DNA of 64,000 bases from Chitinophagaceae bacterium (lineage in GTDB: Bacteria; Bacteroidota; Bacteroidia; Chitinophagales; Chitinophagaceae). Under the pieces are notes generated by a model, which saw only the letters and a list, made by a program, of their open reading frames with translations, was not told where the DNA came from and made no database searches. Position 1 is the first letter of the stretch. Each line of letters begins with the position of its first letter. The translations under genes and the position numbers were made by a program. The stretch spans positions 1 to 64,000 of the forward strand of contig JAQBNK010000027.1 of NCBI GenBank assembly GCA_028288595.1, in the 5' to 3' direction. Shown here piece by piece: positions 1 to 10,090 of the stretch.

Positions 1-3
1 AAT

Positions 4-36
4 AAAAAACCCGTGGTTAACCACGGGTTTTTTATT
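4..36. terminator. Bidirectional intrinsic terminator after accC
   Basis: A perfect 18-base palindrome (CCCGTGGTTAACCACGGG, positions 10-27) is flanked by A-rich sequence on the left and a run of T on the right. It therefore reads as a rho-independent terminator in both directions. It lies directly after the accC stop codon and should end the accB-accC transcript. Confidence 0.85.
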
Positions 37-1377
37 TTACTGCATTTGAAAACTATCTAAAAATTTGGTGGTAAAATTTCCTTTTCTAAAATCTTCATTT
101 TGCATTAACTGTAAATGAAAAGGAATCGTGGTCTTCACTCCTTCGATCACATATTCACTCAACGCCCTGTACATTGTACCAATAGCTTCTTCCCGTGTTT
201 GCGCAACAGTAATCAATTTACCGATCATGGAATCATAGTATGGCGGAATCGTATAGCCCGCATATACGTGGCTGTCTACTCTAACGCCATGCCCGCCGGG
301 AGTATGCAACACTGTTATTTTTCCCGGTGAGGGACGAAAGTCATTATAAGGATCTTCAGCGTTGATCCTGCATTCGATGGCATGCATTTGCGGCTCATAA
401 TTATTACCCGAGATCCGTTCACCCATCGCAATTTTTATCTGTTCTTTTATCAGGTCATAATTAATCACTTCTTCGGTAACACAATGTTCAACCTGGATAC
501 GGGTATTCATCTCCATAAAATAAAAATTCCTGTGCTTATCTACGAGGAATTCTATAGTACCAACACTTTCATAATTAATTGCAGATGCTGCTTTAATAGC
601 GGCGTCTCCCATTTGCTGCCGCAACTCGGGAGTCATAAAAGGCGATGGCGACTCTTCTACCAGTTTTTGATGACGGCGTTGAATAGAACAATCTCTTTCA
701 CTTAAATGACAAACCGTTCCATACCTGTCGCCGGCAATTTGTATTTCTATATGCCGTGGCTCTTCCACGAATTTCTCCATGTAAATTCCATCATTCTTAA
801 AAGATGCAGCGGCTTCCTGTTTAGCGCTTGCAAATGCTTTTTCCATTTCTGCTTCTTCCCAAACAACCCGCATACCCTTACCACCACCACCGGCAGTGGC
901 TTTAATTATTACAGGATAGCCAACATTATTTTTAGCAAGATCTTTTGCCTGTTCAACACCCTGGAGTAAACCACCACTGCCGGGAACTACCGGAACACCA
1001 GCTTTGATCATGGTTTCTTTTGCAGTGATCTTATCTCCCATCGCATTGATCATAGCAGGAGTTGGACCAATAAACTTAATTCCATGATCACCACAAATCT
1101 GCGAGAACCTTGAGTTCTCCGCTAAAAAACCATAACCCGGATGAATAGCGTCAGCATTGGTGATCTCTGCTGCGGCCATTATATGGGGAATATTTAAATA
1201 AGAATCTGCGCTGGCAGGTTTACCAATGCAAACAGCTTCATCCGCAAATTTTACATGCAGGCTGTCTTTATCTGCAGTAGAGTAGACCGCTACCGTTTTA
1301 ATACCCATTTCGCGGCAGGTTCTTATTACTCTTAATGCAATCTCACCGCGGTTAGCAATTAATATTTTTTTGAACAT
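37..1377 (-). CDS. accC: Acetyl-CoA carboxylase biotin carboxylase subunit
   Basis: This is the ATP-dependent biotin carboxylase, which carboxylates biotin on AccB in the first committed step of fatty acid synthesis in the cytoplasm. The start is placed at the ATG giving [17 protein letters not shown], the usual N-terminus; an upstream in-frame ATG at 1398 would add seven residues. The N-terminal domain, the glycine-rich ATP-grasp loop GGGGKGM (about residue 165) and the catalytic segment MNTRIQVEH (about 290) are present. At 446 aa the length is normal for the family. It follows accB across an 83-base gap that holds a perfect hairpin. The family call is secure. Confidence 0.97.
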   Translation of the reverse strand: MFKKILIANRGEIALRVIRTCREMGIKTVAVYSTADKDSLHVKFADEAVCIGKPASADSYLNIPHIMAAAEITNADAIHPGYGFLAENSRFSQICGDHGIKFIGPTPAMINAMGDKITAKETMIKAGVPVVPGSGGLLQGVEQAKDLAKNNVGYPVIIKATAGGGGKGMRVVWEEAEMEKAFASAKQEAAASFKNDGIYMEKFVEEPRHIEIQIAGDRYGTVCHLSERDCSIQRRHQKLVEESPSPFMTPELRQQMGDAAIKAASAINYESVGTIEFLVDKHRNFYFMEMNTRIQVEHCVTEEVINYDLIKEQIKIAMGERISGNNYEPQMHAIECRINAEDPYNDFRPSPGKITVLHTPGGHGVRVDSHVYAGYTIPPYYDSMIGKLITVAQTREEAIGTMYRALSEYVIEGVKTTIPFHLQLMQNEDFRKGNFTTKFLDSFQMQ

Positions 1378-1399
1378 CTTAGAATTGTCATTTAGCAAT

Positions 1400-1458
1400 G
1401 GTCATTAGGTCAGCAGTCATTAGTCTGCCATGACTAATGACTTATTGACTGGTGACTT
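1400..1458. repeat. Intergenic imperfect repeat with hairpin between accB and accC
   Basis: GTCATTAGTC (1416-1425) and its exact complement GACTAATGAC (1432-1441) form a 10-bp stem with a 6-base loop. Further copies of GTCATTAG-like sequence lie on either side. The element fills most of the accB-accC gap. It could be a repetitive intergenic element or an RNA processing site. It has no T-run, so it is unlikely to be a terminator. Confidence 0.6.
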
Positions 1459-1460
1459 AA

Positions 1461-1946
1461 TCAAGAAGGATCTACAAGGAATAAGGGCTGATCATATTCT
1501 ACAGGGCTCGCATCATCAGCAAGAATTTTTATAATTTTACCGCTCACTTCACTTTCAATTTCATTGAAAAGTTTCATCGCCTCAACTACACAAACTACTT
1601 TGCCCGGAGTTATCTCATCACCGATTTCCACAAAAGATGGTTTGTCTGGTGAGGGCCTGCGGTAAAATGTACCGATCATGGGGCTTTTAACAGTAATGTA
1701 ATTTGATTTCGTTTCTGCAGGCTGGCTCTCGTTGCCTGCTAAGTTAGCACCACTGGCCGGCGCTGGTGAACTTGCCGGTTGCGGCATCTGCGCATATACC
1801 GGCGCCTGCGGCGACGTGAGAAAATTTTGGACAGGTTCTTCTTTCTGTTTGATGGTAATTTTGAATTCTTTTTCCTCTATCGACAGCTCACCAATATTAC
1901 TTTTGTTCACGATCTTTATCAGTTCCTGGATTTGTTTAAAGTCCAT
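1461..1946 (-). CDS. accB: Acetyl-CoA carboxylase biotin carboxyl carrier protein
   Basis: This subunit carries the biotin that shuttles carboxyl groups from AccC to the carboxyltransferase. The 161-aa protein has a charged N-terminal region (FKQIQELIKIVNKS), a Pro/Ala-rich flexible linker (about residues 45-75) and a C-terminal biotinyl domain. That domain contains the canonical EAMKL motif, with the biotinylated lysine near residue 125. Length and domain order are typical. It lies upstream of accC on the same strand and downstream of efp, an arrangement familiar from Bacteroidetes genomes. Confidence 0.97.
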   Translation of the reverse strand: MDFKQIQELIKIVNKSNIGELSIEEKEFKITIKQKEEPVQNFLTSPQAPVYAQMPQPASSPAPASGANLAGNESQPAETKSNYITVKSPMIGTFYRRPSPDKPSFVEIGDEITPGKVVCVVEAMKLFNEIESEVSGKIIKILADDASPVEYDQPLFLVDPS

Positions 1947-2000
1947 ATAAACAGTTTAGATTTTTTGTGATTTCGGACGATTTTAGTCCAAAATGGAGGG

Positions 2001-2034
2001 CAAAGTAGCCATTTTTCGGTAAAAACGGGGCAAA
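2001..2034 (-). promoter_or_regulatory. Possible Bacteroidetes-type promoter for accB
   Basis: On the minus strand a TACTTTG element (2007-2001) is preceded about 23 bases upstream by TTTG (2034-2031). This resembles the Bacteroidetes TTTG / TAnnTTTG promoter, although the -7 element is one base short of consensus. It lies about 55 bases upstream of the accB start. Confidence 0.35.
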
Positions 2035-2074
2035 ATTGGCCAAAATCTCAAAAAGCCAGTTTTCAAAAAAGAAA

Positions 2075-2102
2075 TAAAAAAAGGCAAGTTTTGGGGTCGC
2101 CT
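2075..2102 (-). terminator. Weak intrinsic terminator after efp
   Basis: Read on the minus strand, AGGCGA pairs with TTGCCT (6 bp including one G-U pair) around a loop of about 9 bases, followed by seven T. It starts about 20 bases beyond the efp stop codon. The stem is short, so it may be leaky. Confidence 0.5.
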
Positions 2103-2122
2103 CTATACCAGGTTGGAGAAAT

Positions 2123-2689
2123 TTATTCTTTTACCCTTTCCACGTATTCTCCGGACTTCGTATTGATCCGGATAAGCTCTCCTTCATTTACGAATAATGG
2201 TACCTGCACATTAGCGCCAGTTTCCACCTTAGCCGGCTTCAGTGCCCTTGTAGCGGTATCTCCTCTCAGGCCCGGTTCGCAATAAGTAACCTGCAGCACA
2301 ATCTTTTCAGGAAGTTCTGCTCCGATCGGTTGTTCCGTTTCAGTATTAATAAAAATAAAAACTTCACCACCGTCTTTTAAGAACTGTGGTGCATCAATCA
2401 TTTCTTCAGCCAATGTAATTTGTTCAAAAGTTTCATTATCCATGAAGCTATAGCCGCTTTCATCTTTATATAAATACTGGTAGGCCTTCTTTTCCACTCT
2501 TACAGGAAAAAGACTCTCCCCGCTATTCCATGTTTTTTCGATGGTACGGTTGTTATCCACCCCTTTCAACTTCGCCCATACTTTCGCTGCAGCTCTCGCT
2601 GTTTTGTTTTCTCCAAACTCAACTACTGTATATAAATTCCCTTCAAGTTTAAGGATCATGCCGCGGGTGATATCTGATGTTGTTGCCAT
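2123..2689 (-). CDS. efp: Elongation factor P with an arginine at the tip loop
   Basis: EF-P rescues ribosomes stalled at polyproline stretches. The 188-aa protein has the KOW-like N-terminal domain and two OB domains of the family. In the tip loop the segment NKTARAAAKVWAKLKG aligns with NKSGRNAAVVKMKLKN of Pseudomonas EF-P (recalled from memory), which places Arg at position 32. The lysine of the usual PGKG loop is absent. In known Arg32 EF-Ps this residue is rhamnosylated by EarP. No earP-like gene is visible in this window. It is preceded by a TAnnTTTG element and followed by accB. The family is certain; the modification type is inference. Confidence 0.96.
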   Translation of the reverse strand: MATTSDITRGMILKLEGNLYTVVEFGENKTARAAAKVWAKLKGVDNNRTIEKTWNSGESLFPVRVEKKAYQYLYKDESGYSFMDNETFEQITLAEEMIDAPQFLKDGGEVFIFINTETEQPIGAELPEKIVLQVTYCEPGLRGDTATRALKPAKVETGANVQVPLFVNEGELIRINTKSGEYVERVKE

Positions 2690-2727
2690 ATTATTATTTT
2701 GAATGGTGTCCTGGAAAAACCGGACGC

Positions 2728-2735
2728 CAAAAGTA
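2728..2735 (-). promoter_or_regulatory. Possible -7 element for efp
   Basis: The minus strand reads TACTTTTG, an exact match to the Bacteroidetes -7 consensus TAnnTTTG, about 39 bases upstream of the efp start codon. No convincing TTTG element is visible at the -33 position. Confidence 0.35.
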
Positions 2736-2777
2736 GCAATACGAATTGAATTATGCGCCGGCGAGTTGAACTACGAT

Positions 2778-5060
2778 TTAAAAAGGATATCCTATCGCAA
2801 GGTTCCATACAAGATTACCTATTGAAAACTTTTTAAAATCATAAGTGCCCCCTCTTGGATCATACACGGGCAATGCGACATCAACCCTGAGTACCAAAAA
2901 ATTAAGGTCGAAACGAACACCTACCCCGGCATCTATTGCCATCTGTCTTAAAAAGTTTTTATTAAAAGCGGAACCTGGCCTGGCCGGATCTTCTTTATGT
3001 GTCCATACATTTCCCGCATCGATAAACAAGGCGCCATTAAAAATGGAATATAATTTCATTCTCCATTCTGCATTCATTTCGATTTTTATATCCCCCGGTT
3101 GTTCAGGAATAAAACGCAGCCCGGCTTTATTTGCTTCATTAGGATCGCGATAGGTACCGGGGCCAACAGAACGGGCCCTGAAGCCCCTGAGATCGTTGGT
3201 GCCCCCTGCAAAAAACTCTTTGGTAAAAGGTACCTGGCTGCTGTTGCCATAAGCCCATGCTGAGCCCAGTATTAAACGTGTGGCCAACTGGTTGGCCTTA
3301 TCTCCACCGAGATGGCGGTAATACCGGCCATCACCCTCCAGCCTTGTGTATTGGGAAACCGGTGCGCCAAAGAGATAATTTATTTTTCCTTTTTTATAAT
3401 TGGCGCCTGTCAATAATCCATATAAGTTACCTGACAGATCGATATTTCCATTGAAGTAAAAATTATTCGTTCTTGTATTTTGCAGCGCCTGGCTGTTATA
3501 ATTATAGTTGTAACTGCTACCTAAAATAAATTGTCTTTCTATTGTTCTTCTCAATACAATGTTAGTATCCATACGTGCTTTAAAACTATCCGTAACATGC
3601 AAAGGGTTTACATAATTTATATTGATAAGATTCAGTTGTAATTCTGTTTCCATCGATTGTTTCCATACGTAACCGGCCAGCCCGTGAAAAGAATTGAGCG
3701 TGTATTCCGTGTTACGGTTAAACAACTGGTAGCCGATATTAAATCTTGTCTTCGGTACAAAGCCACCATTTGTATTCAGATTGAAAGGAGCGATGATCCT
3801 TGGTACATAAAGATTAGCGTCAAATCCTGCCCTGTAGGTTGCCACATTATATTGACCAGACACCTGTCTTTCAGCACCAACAGAAGCACTTAGTGTAAAC
3901 AGTTCGGCTCCTCTTAAAAGGTTACGATTCTTCCAGCTTACGGAGATATCGGTACCCGTTGAATTATCCGTCCTCGTTAAACCAGACACCTCCGCCCGTG
4001 CAGACATTGTTGGCAACCGTGTTAAAAAATATTTAGCATTAAGCGAATTACCTAACACCGTGTCTGTTGGCTCGAACCTGACTTTTACAAATTTGTAAAC
4101 ACCTAACGTAGTAAGCCTGCTTAAGGAAAGATTATGATCGTCCCTGCGATAAATATCTCCCGGTTTAAAAATTAATGTGCGGTCGAAAATGATTGGCCTG
4201 AATCTTTTTTGCGGATCTACTATATAAAACCCGGCCTTGGTAACCGTATCTGCTTTTACCGTTATGGTATCATCATTAATTTCATAATCAGCATAAACAA
4301 TAATATCGTGAATATTATAAACCTGTGTTGCTTCAATGGGCGTGTATGGCTTTACAGTCATATACAGGTTCACCCGGTGATCGCCAATTGTCGAATCAAC
4401 ATTTACAATCAAATAATCAGGGCTGAAATAGAAAAATCCTTCATTTTTTAAAGCCGCGTCTATTCTCAATCTTTCATCCCTGATGGTAGCCAGATTATAG
4501 AAATCACCTTTCTTCAATAAGGTTCCTTTTAAATGTGCAGCGATATGTTTACCCACAACAGAAGAATCCGTTGGAAAAGCCACGCTGTCTATTTTATAAC
4601 GGGGACCGGGATCTGCAGTAAAAACAGCAGTAAGCCTTCTTTTTCTTGAAGTGGTATCTGCACTTACAGAGTCTTTAAAAAATCCCCGGTTCTCCAGGTG
4701 ACTTTGCAAAATTTTCCTGTTCTTTTCCAGATTCAGTGAACTTGCGAGTACCGGCGGCTCACCAATTTTTTCCCGTAGCGATTTGCGCAGGAACTTAGGA
4801 AACAGGTTGGCAAAATTATATGCGGTTAACTTAACCCGCATACCCAGTATCGTTGTATTTGGCCTGGGTCTTACCAGTGAGTTTAGTTCTGCGGCAAGCT
4901 TTTTAGATTCTTTTCTCGAGGTACTTCCCCTGTTTTTTATATTCACTCTTGAGCCCACATATAAACTTTCACCCTGTGGTAAATATTTCGTGTTGTCGCA
5001 ACTTTCGAAAAGCAACGACGTTAAAAATAAAAGAATGATATAAAAAGACAGGGTTCTCAT
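2778..5060 (-). CDS. tamL: TamL-type BamA-family outer-membrane lipoprotein
   Basis: This is a 760-aa member of the BamA/TamA (D15) family. It begins with a lipoprotein signal (lipobox FESC, Cys about residue 21), which is the mark of the Bacteroidetes TamL variant. POTRA-like repeats fill roughly residues 30-380 and a 16-strand barrel the C-terminal half. Barrel features include the region around GGTNDLRGF (about 625) and a terminal phenylalanine. Its start codon overlaps the tamB stop by four bases (ATGA), so the two are translationally coupled. With TamB it should assemble outer-membrane proteins or move lipid across the periplasm. The lipoprotein reading is what favours TamL over BamA. 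Confidence 0.9.
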   Translation of the reverse strand: MRTLSFYIILLFLTSLLFESCDNTKYLPQGESLYVGSRVNIKNRGSTSRKESKKLAAELNSLVRPRPNTTILGMRVKLTAYNFANLFPKFLRKSLREKIGEPPVLASSLNLEKNRKILQSHLENRGFFKDSVSADTTSRKRRLTAVFTADPGPRYKIDSVAFPTDSSVVGKHIAAHLKGTLLKKGDFYNLATIRDERLRIDAALKNEGFFYFSPDYLIVNVDSTIGDHRVNLYMTVKPYTPIEATQVYNIHDIIVYADYEINDDTITVKADTVTKAGFYIVDPQKRFRPIIFDRTLIFKPGDIYRRDDHNLSLSRLTTLGVYKFVKVRFEPTDTVLGNSLNAKYFLTRLPTMSARAEVSGLTRTDNSTGTDISVSWKNRNLLRGAELFTLSASVGAERQVSGQYNVATYRAGFDANLYVPRIIAPFNLNTNGGFVPKTRFNIGYQLFNRNTEYTLNSFHGLAGYVWKQSMETELQLNLININYVNPLHVTDSFKARMDTNIVLRRTIERQFILGSSYNYNYNSQALQNTRTNNFYFNGNIDLSGNLYGLLTGANYKKGKINYLFGAPVSQYTRLEGDGRYYRHLGGDKANQLATRLILGSAWAYGNSSQVPFTKEFFAGGTNDLRGFRARSVGPGTYRDPNEANKAGLRFIPEQPGDIKIEMNAEWRMKLYSIFNGALFIDAGNVWTHKEDPARPGSAFNKNFLRQMAIDAGVGVRFDLNFLVLRVDVALPVYDPRGGTYDFKKFSIGNLVWNLAIGYPF

Positions 5061-8000
5061 TGCTGCATCTGCGAGGGTTTCTTTTTTCTGCTTTCAAATA
5101 CTGCCGGGTCGTTCTTTTTCAAAAAGATGTCTTTCACTTTATCAAAGTCTAATGTAAAAATGAATGACAAGCCTGTTTCAATCACCTGGCCCTCAACAAT
5201 AGCTTCATATATATTGCGCCGGTAGGCCCGTAATAAATAACGGCCATCCCGGCTGATCTGGTAATCTATTGAAACATCACCTGCCACACTTGTACTTGCA
5301 GCGTTGGTATTTTTCGGACCTTCCACTTCAAAGCTGCTTCCCACATTCACTCTCAGCCTGTCATTTAAAAAAGCTTTAGACACATTTACCGTAAGATCTG
5401 TACGGTTAGCAAAACTTCCGGTAGAATAATCTTCTGTTGAATTCACTCCAAAATTTATATCCACTCCCTGTATTAAGTTGCCTGCTAAATTGTTAAGCTG
5501 TTCCGTTAATAAACGGCTCACGCTTTCTCTTGCGAATGAAGCAACCAAAGAATTACCACTGCCTGCAGAAGTGGAAAAAGGATTTTCCTGCACAAAACGA
5601 TTGAGGAGCAATAAAGCAAAAACCTGTTTGTTCAATTCAGCTTCATCACGTTTCATTTCCTGCAGTTTATCATCTACATCTTTCCATTGTGAAGCCGTAT
5701 TTTCAGGCAAAGAAATATCAAACTTGATTATTGGTTTTAATAACTCGCCTGTTAAGTTCAATCCCACCTGGAACGGCAATCGTTGTTTATAGTGATTGAT
5801 CTCGGCCGGAGACCGCCCCACTAATTGATTCTGCACTAGATCTACAGAAGCGGTGTTTGCAACATAGACCGCGTTAATATCCAGAATAGCAGTCATTGGA
5901 TCTCCTGTCCAGGTAACTGTACTTCCTCTTATAATATCAAATTTCCGTCTCAGGAAATTAAACGAAAGTTCATACGAACCGCTGTTCAGTTCATATGCAC
6001 CCGTTACACTCACCTTACCGCTTTTATCAATTGATGTAGCAAGATCGGCACGGCCGCGAAGTTTCAGCGCATCACCATTTCTTTCATCCACAACTAAAGT
6101 TAACTGTGCGGCAGTATCTGTTTCAACATTTACAAATACATCAAAACCCTTCAGGTCAGAATAACGAACAATGGAATCTGTGGCCGGTTTTGTTGTACTG
6201 TCCGGGTGATCCATATCCACGAAATTCACCACCCCTTCCCGCGACAATATTTCGGGATCATTCGTAGGCAGAACAAAATAGAAATCCGTGTTCTTATCCA
6301 CTCTTACAAAACCGTCTATGGAAGGATTTTCCGGCGTACCAAAAATTTCAAGATCAGTATCCATGGTTAACTTGCCATAAAAAGTCTGGTTAATTCTTTT
6401 CGGTGTATTCAGTACCATGAAATTTGTCATGGAAACATACAGGTCGAACTGGAAGTTTCCGAAATTCTTCATTTTGATGTCGCCATCCACAACTGCTTTA
6501 TTACCCAGGGAATCTGTTAGTGTGAAATTATTGAAGACTACTCCGCCGGAATTAAAATTCAGATTTTGTTCCGGCAGATTAAATCTTGCGCCCAGAATTG
6601 CGGGCACTATATACGCGTTGGCAAAGTGAATATTTCCGTTTATATCCGGGTTCGCCAATGTCCCTTTTACGGTAGCTGAACCGGTTATGATTCCACCGGC
6701 ATCACGAAGTTGCCCTTGTGTAAATGGCCTGATGGTAGTAAGATCAAACTTTGTAAGATTAGCAGTCATATCCATTGTACCGCTATCGATAAAGTAACGC
6801 CCGGTAAGGGTAACCTGGTTTTTACCTTCTATCCGTATGTTGGCAGCCAGTGTATTCGCCGTTTCATTATTCACCTGCATGATCACATTTCCAATCGTAT
6901 CTCTTTTGTAAAGAAGATTATTAATGGTCAGGTCAGAAGTGAACGTGGGTTTTGTTGTCGCATTTTTTATTACGGCGGTCCCATTAATTGTTCCCTCCAG
7001 TAAAGTAGTGTCCTGCTCCGCAATTCTTGTAATGGTACCGATCTGGAAATTGGTAAAGGTCGCGGTAACGGGTGCGTTCACTGCAAGCGGGTTGCTTTGC
7101 AGGCTCAATCCCTGGTTTTGATTACTTATTGAAAAATTATTTACTAATAAGCCAGCCGAAGTGTACTGAATATAATTACCAGGCGCTACTGCCCAACGCT
7201 GGTAATCGAACATTAAAGAATCCTGTCTTAAGCTGATGCGAAAACCATCGGGCACCTGCTGAAGTATTCCCGCAAGCTGGTATTTCGAAACACCTTTCGG
7301 ATCTTTTACATCTGCGGCGATCGTTGCCTGGTTATTTGCGATCACCCCTTTTATCGAAGTCCGGTTCAGCAAAAATTTCGGCGTCCCGGCCTGCTGAACA
7401 GTTGCACTATAATTTAAACCGTTCGCATCTGTGAAAGCGACAAGGTTTAAACTATCCAGTTTCTGATCGCCATATATTATTTTTTTTGAACGGGCCTGTA
7501 ATTGTAAATTATTTTCAGCACTGTTATAGCGCGTATGAAGAACGATGGAATCACTTCCTTTTAATTGCGGTGCAAACTGCATTACCAACTGTGACGCCGG
7601 ATTAATTACCGCATCAAGTGTCCAGTTCTCCGGCCTGAAATCAGAAGGCTTATACCCGGGAATCGCATAATACTGGTTGATGGTATGCTGAAGTGCGGCG
7701 GCCATTTCTGTTAAGCGATACTGGCCCTCAAGGTGTGCAGTAACGGCGTCGCTGTTTACATCGATAAAATGATTGCCGTTTACCAACCCCGCTTTCAGGC
7801 TAATACTATCTGCATCGTAACGAATGCTGTCGCGGATAATAGTGATATTAGAAATATAAGCAGTACCCTGCAAATTATCGGGGTCGGCAACAGGTATATC
7901 TGCATTTAATTTGGCCCTGATAATAAGATGTTCCTTACTTAAATTAGTCACCGCCAGGTTAAGGTTTCTTAAATTAATTTTTGCTTTGAGCGCAGGATAT

Positions 8001-10069
8001 TTTGAATTGAGGTTGCCGCTTGCAGTAAGATCAAAAGAAGCATTGGGATCTGTTGATGAGGCAATCACATCAAAACTTCCTCTTTTTATTTCACCATTAA
8101 GGTTTACGTTACTATAGGTATAACCGTTATAACCAGCAGATTTTATTTTCGCATTCAATGCAATGGTTGACGTATTGATATCAAACCCGTTTCCTCTTGC
8201 ATCGATAAAGCCTGTAACTTTTCCATACTCTTTTGGCTGCTTCATGATATAACCAAGATCAACACCATAAACATTTCCTCTTATAGAAAAATTTTTTCCA
8301 TAGTTGGTGATGAATGCAGTTCCATCTACATCGCCTTTATCGGTATTCAACTTTATCCTGGTATTATAATTAGCAATGCTTCCGTTAAATGATCCCGATA
8401 AAGCATAACTGTTTGGTATTTGAATATTATCAGGTATGGCAGATTTAGGAAGCAGTTTTAAAAGATCAGTTTTAACTGTTGTAAGCCGTGCAATATTTAA
8501 ATTGTAAACTGCTTTATCAGGATTGGGTAAACCGGTTATTCTGCCCGAAATTTTCAGGCTGGTAGATGACAAGGCATTGGCTTCAAGAGAAGGAATCCTG
8601 AGGTCGCGGATAAAGCCCTGTAGTTTTCCATTCACATAAATAATATCACTTACGTTTCCTTTGAAAGGAGAAACCTTCGCAAGTGCCGGTGCAAATAATG
8701 CCACTTCATTAAATGCGATGGTGCTTTGGTTGATGTTAGCATCGATAGCTAAATTTCCCGGGTTGGCCACAATATCTGCGAGGGATTTAAACTTCAACGC
8801 AATATGATCACGCAGTAAAGTGCGGTCTGTTTTTAATAACAGGTCATTAACTGTGATCTGCCTTTCATCATAAACAAACTTTGCATGAAGCTGCTTTATA
8901 TGCAGGTTGCTTTTTTGCTCTCTTAATGCGAGGCTGTTTATTAATCCCTTATAACCAGAGGGTGTGAAGAGCAGGTTATCAGCGTCGAGTGACAAGCCGG
9001 TCATATCAAAATGCGCATAATCAAAACCACCGGTGCGCGGCATGTTATCATTATCAAATTTGATGTTGTCATTTTTGAGATTAACATTCGCCACCTGTAT
9101 TTTCCATGGATTATCAACCTGCGCTTTTATTTGCTTATTCACTTCTTTAGCTGCAACTGCGGCCTGGGGGCTGTTACCGAAATGAATATTCGCTTTGGTA
9201 TTCTGAAGAGCAAAATCGTTTAAAGCAATATTGAGAGATGGCAGATCTATATTTTTTACAGACGTTACAAACTTTCCCATATTAACCAGGGCCGTAATAT
9301 CTGATACTTCGTTTTTATAATCGAGGTTAAAATTATTTAAGTTGATGCTGCCCAATTTTAGCTGGGTTGAAATAACATCATTGCTTTTTGCTTCCACCAC
9401 TGCCATTGGCTTTGGAATGATAAGCGGCTTATACTGCCTGATACGGGCAACAACATTAGAAGCCGTGAGATCCGGAACAGCATATACCCCTTTATCAGGA
9501 TCAAAAACCGTCACATGCGTTAGCAGGTACCCAACATTTGTATAAGCATCCATACCCGTTTGATCATCCCGGAAGGTGGTTATTACACGGTTTAAAACAA
9601 TGCGGTCGAGCCGGAATTTCATTGCACCGCTAGTATCGGTTTTAGAAGACGTGTTCCCCCCAAAAGCATCCAGTATATACTGGTAATTAAAAACGGTGTC
9701 AGGCTTTATTCTATAAATGTTTGCACGAATGCCGGTAAGTTCGATGTTGCGAATTTCTGTAACACCGCTCATTAATTTAAAAAGGGCTACATCGGCTACA
9801 ATTTTTTCCCCCGCTAATAATGTATCATTTCTTCTGTCACCAAAATAAACTCCTTCGAGAACCACTTTTTTGGGAAAGGTGATGGACAGTTTGCGGATAA
9901 CGACTTTTGTTTTCAGCTTATGTTCAAGATAAGCAACCAGTTTGCCACGGGCAAAATCCTGCACGCCCGGAACCTGTATGAGAATGTATAATAAGAACAT
10001 TAATCCTATTAATCCCACAACGGTCCAGCCAATGATCCTGATTATTTTCCGTGCAATAATGTTGTCCAA
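5057..10069 (-). CDS. tamB: Translocation and assembly module protein TamB (DUF490)
   Basis: This very large protein (1670 aa) has one N-terminal inner-membrane helix (about residues 10-33). A long stretch of repetitive beta-strand sequence follows, as expected for the AsmA/TamB beta-taco that spans the periplasm. The C-terminal 400 residues carry the DUF490-type domain, with a region rich in FNFLRRKFDIIRGSTVTW-like strand sequence. It precedes and overlaps tamL, which supports a TamB-TamL complex. Size is in the range seen in Bacteroidetes. Many antisense ORFs lie inside it but look like shadows. Confidence 0.93.
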   Translation of the reverse strand: MDNIIARKIIRIIGWTVVGLIGLMFLLYILIQVPGVQDFARGKLVAYLEHKLKTKVVIRKLSITFPKKVVLEGVYFGDRRNDTLLAGEKIVADVALFKLMSGVTEIRNIELTGIRANIYRIKPDTVFNYQYILDAFGGNTSSKTDTSGAMKFRLDRIVLNRVITTFRDDQTGMDAYTNVGYLLTHVTVFDPDKGVYAVPDLTASNVVARIRQYKPLIIPKPMAVVEAKSNDVISTQLKLGSINLNNFNLDYKNEVSDITALVNMGKFVTSVKNIDLPSLNIALNDFALQNTKANIHFGNSPQAAVAAKEVNKQIKAQVDNPWKIQVANVNLKNDNIKFDNDNMPRTGGFDYAHFDMTGLSLDADNLLFTPSGYKGLINSLALREQKSNLHIKQLHAKFVYDERQITVNDLLLKTDRTLLRDHIALKFKSLADIVANPGNLAIDANINQSTIAFNEVALFAPALAKVSPFKGNVSDIIYVNGKLQGFIRDLRIPSLEANALSSTSLKISGRITGLPNPDKAVYNLNIARLTTVKTDLLKLLPKSAIPDNIQIPNSYALSGSFNGSIANYNTRIKLNTDKGDVDGTAFITNYGKNFSIRGNVYGVDLGYIMKQPKEYGKVTGFIDARGNGFDINTSTIALNAKIKSAGYNGYTYSNVNLNGEIKRGSFDVIASSTDPNASFDLTASGNLNSKYPALKAKINLRNLNLAVTNLSKEHLIIRAKLNADIPVADPDNLQGTAYISNITIIRDSIRYDADSISLKAGLVNGNHFIDVNSDAVTAHLEGQYRLTEMAAALQHTINQYYAIPGYKPSDFRPENWTLDAVINPASQLVMQFAPQLKGSDSIVLHTRYNSAENNLQLQARSKKIIYGDQKLDSLNLVAFTDANGLNYSATVQQAGTPKFLLNRTSIKGVIANNQATIAADVKDPKGVSKYQLAGILQQVPDGFRISLRQDSLMFDYQRWAVAPGNYIQYTSAGLLVNNFSISNQNQGLSLQSNPLAVNAPVTATFTNFQIGTITRIAEQDTTLLEGTINGTAVIKNATTKPTFTSDLTINNLLYKRDTIGNVIMQVNNETANTLAANIRIEGKNQVTLTGRYFIDSGTMDMTANLTKFDLTTIRPFTQGQLRDAGGIITGSATVKGTLANPDINGNIHFANAYIVPAILGARFNLPEQNLNFNSGGVVFNNFTLTDSLGNKAVVDGDIKMKNFGNFQFDLYVSMTNFMVLNTPKRINQTFYGKLTMDTDLEIFGTPENPSIDGFVRVDKNTDFYFVLPTNDPEILSREGVVNFVDMDHPDSTTKPATDSIVRYSDLKGFDVFVNVETDTAAQLTLVVDERNGDALKLRGRADLATSIDKSGKVSVTGAYELNSGSYELSFNFLRRKFDIIRGSTVTWTGDPMTAILDINAVYVANTASVDLVQNQLVGRSPAEINHYKQRLPFQVGLNLTGELLKPIIKFDISLPENTASQWKDVDDKLQEMKRDEAELNKQVFALLLLNRFVQENPFSTSAGSGNSLVASFARESVSRLLTEQLNNLAGNLIQGVDINFGVNSTEDYSTGSFANRTDLTVNVSKAFLNDRLRVNVGSSFEVEGPKNTNAASTSVAGDVSIDYQISRDGRYLLRAYRRNIYEAIVEGQVIETGLSFIFTLDFDKVKDIFLKKNDPAVFESRKKKPSQMQQ

Positions 10070-10090
10070 GGCCAGCGGTATTTTGTCTTA

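Noticed and set aside
5057-10069. Many antisense ORFs of 60-105 residues inside tamB
   Set aside because: They have no ribosome sites or recognisable motifs and follow the codon pattern of the long real gene, so they are shadows.
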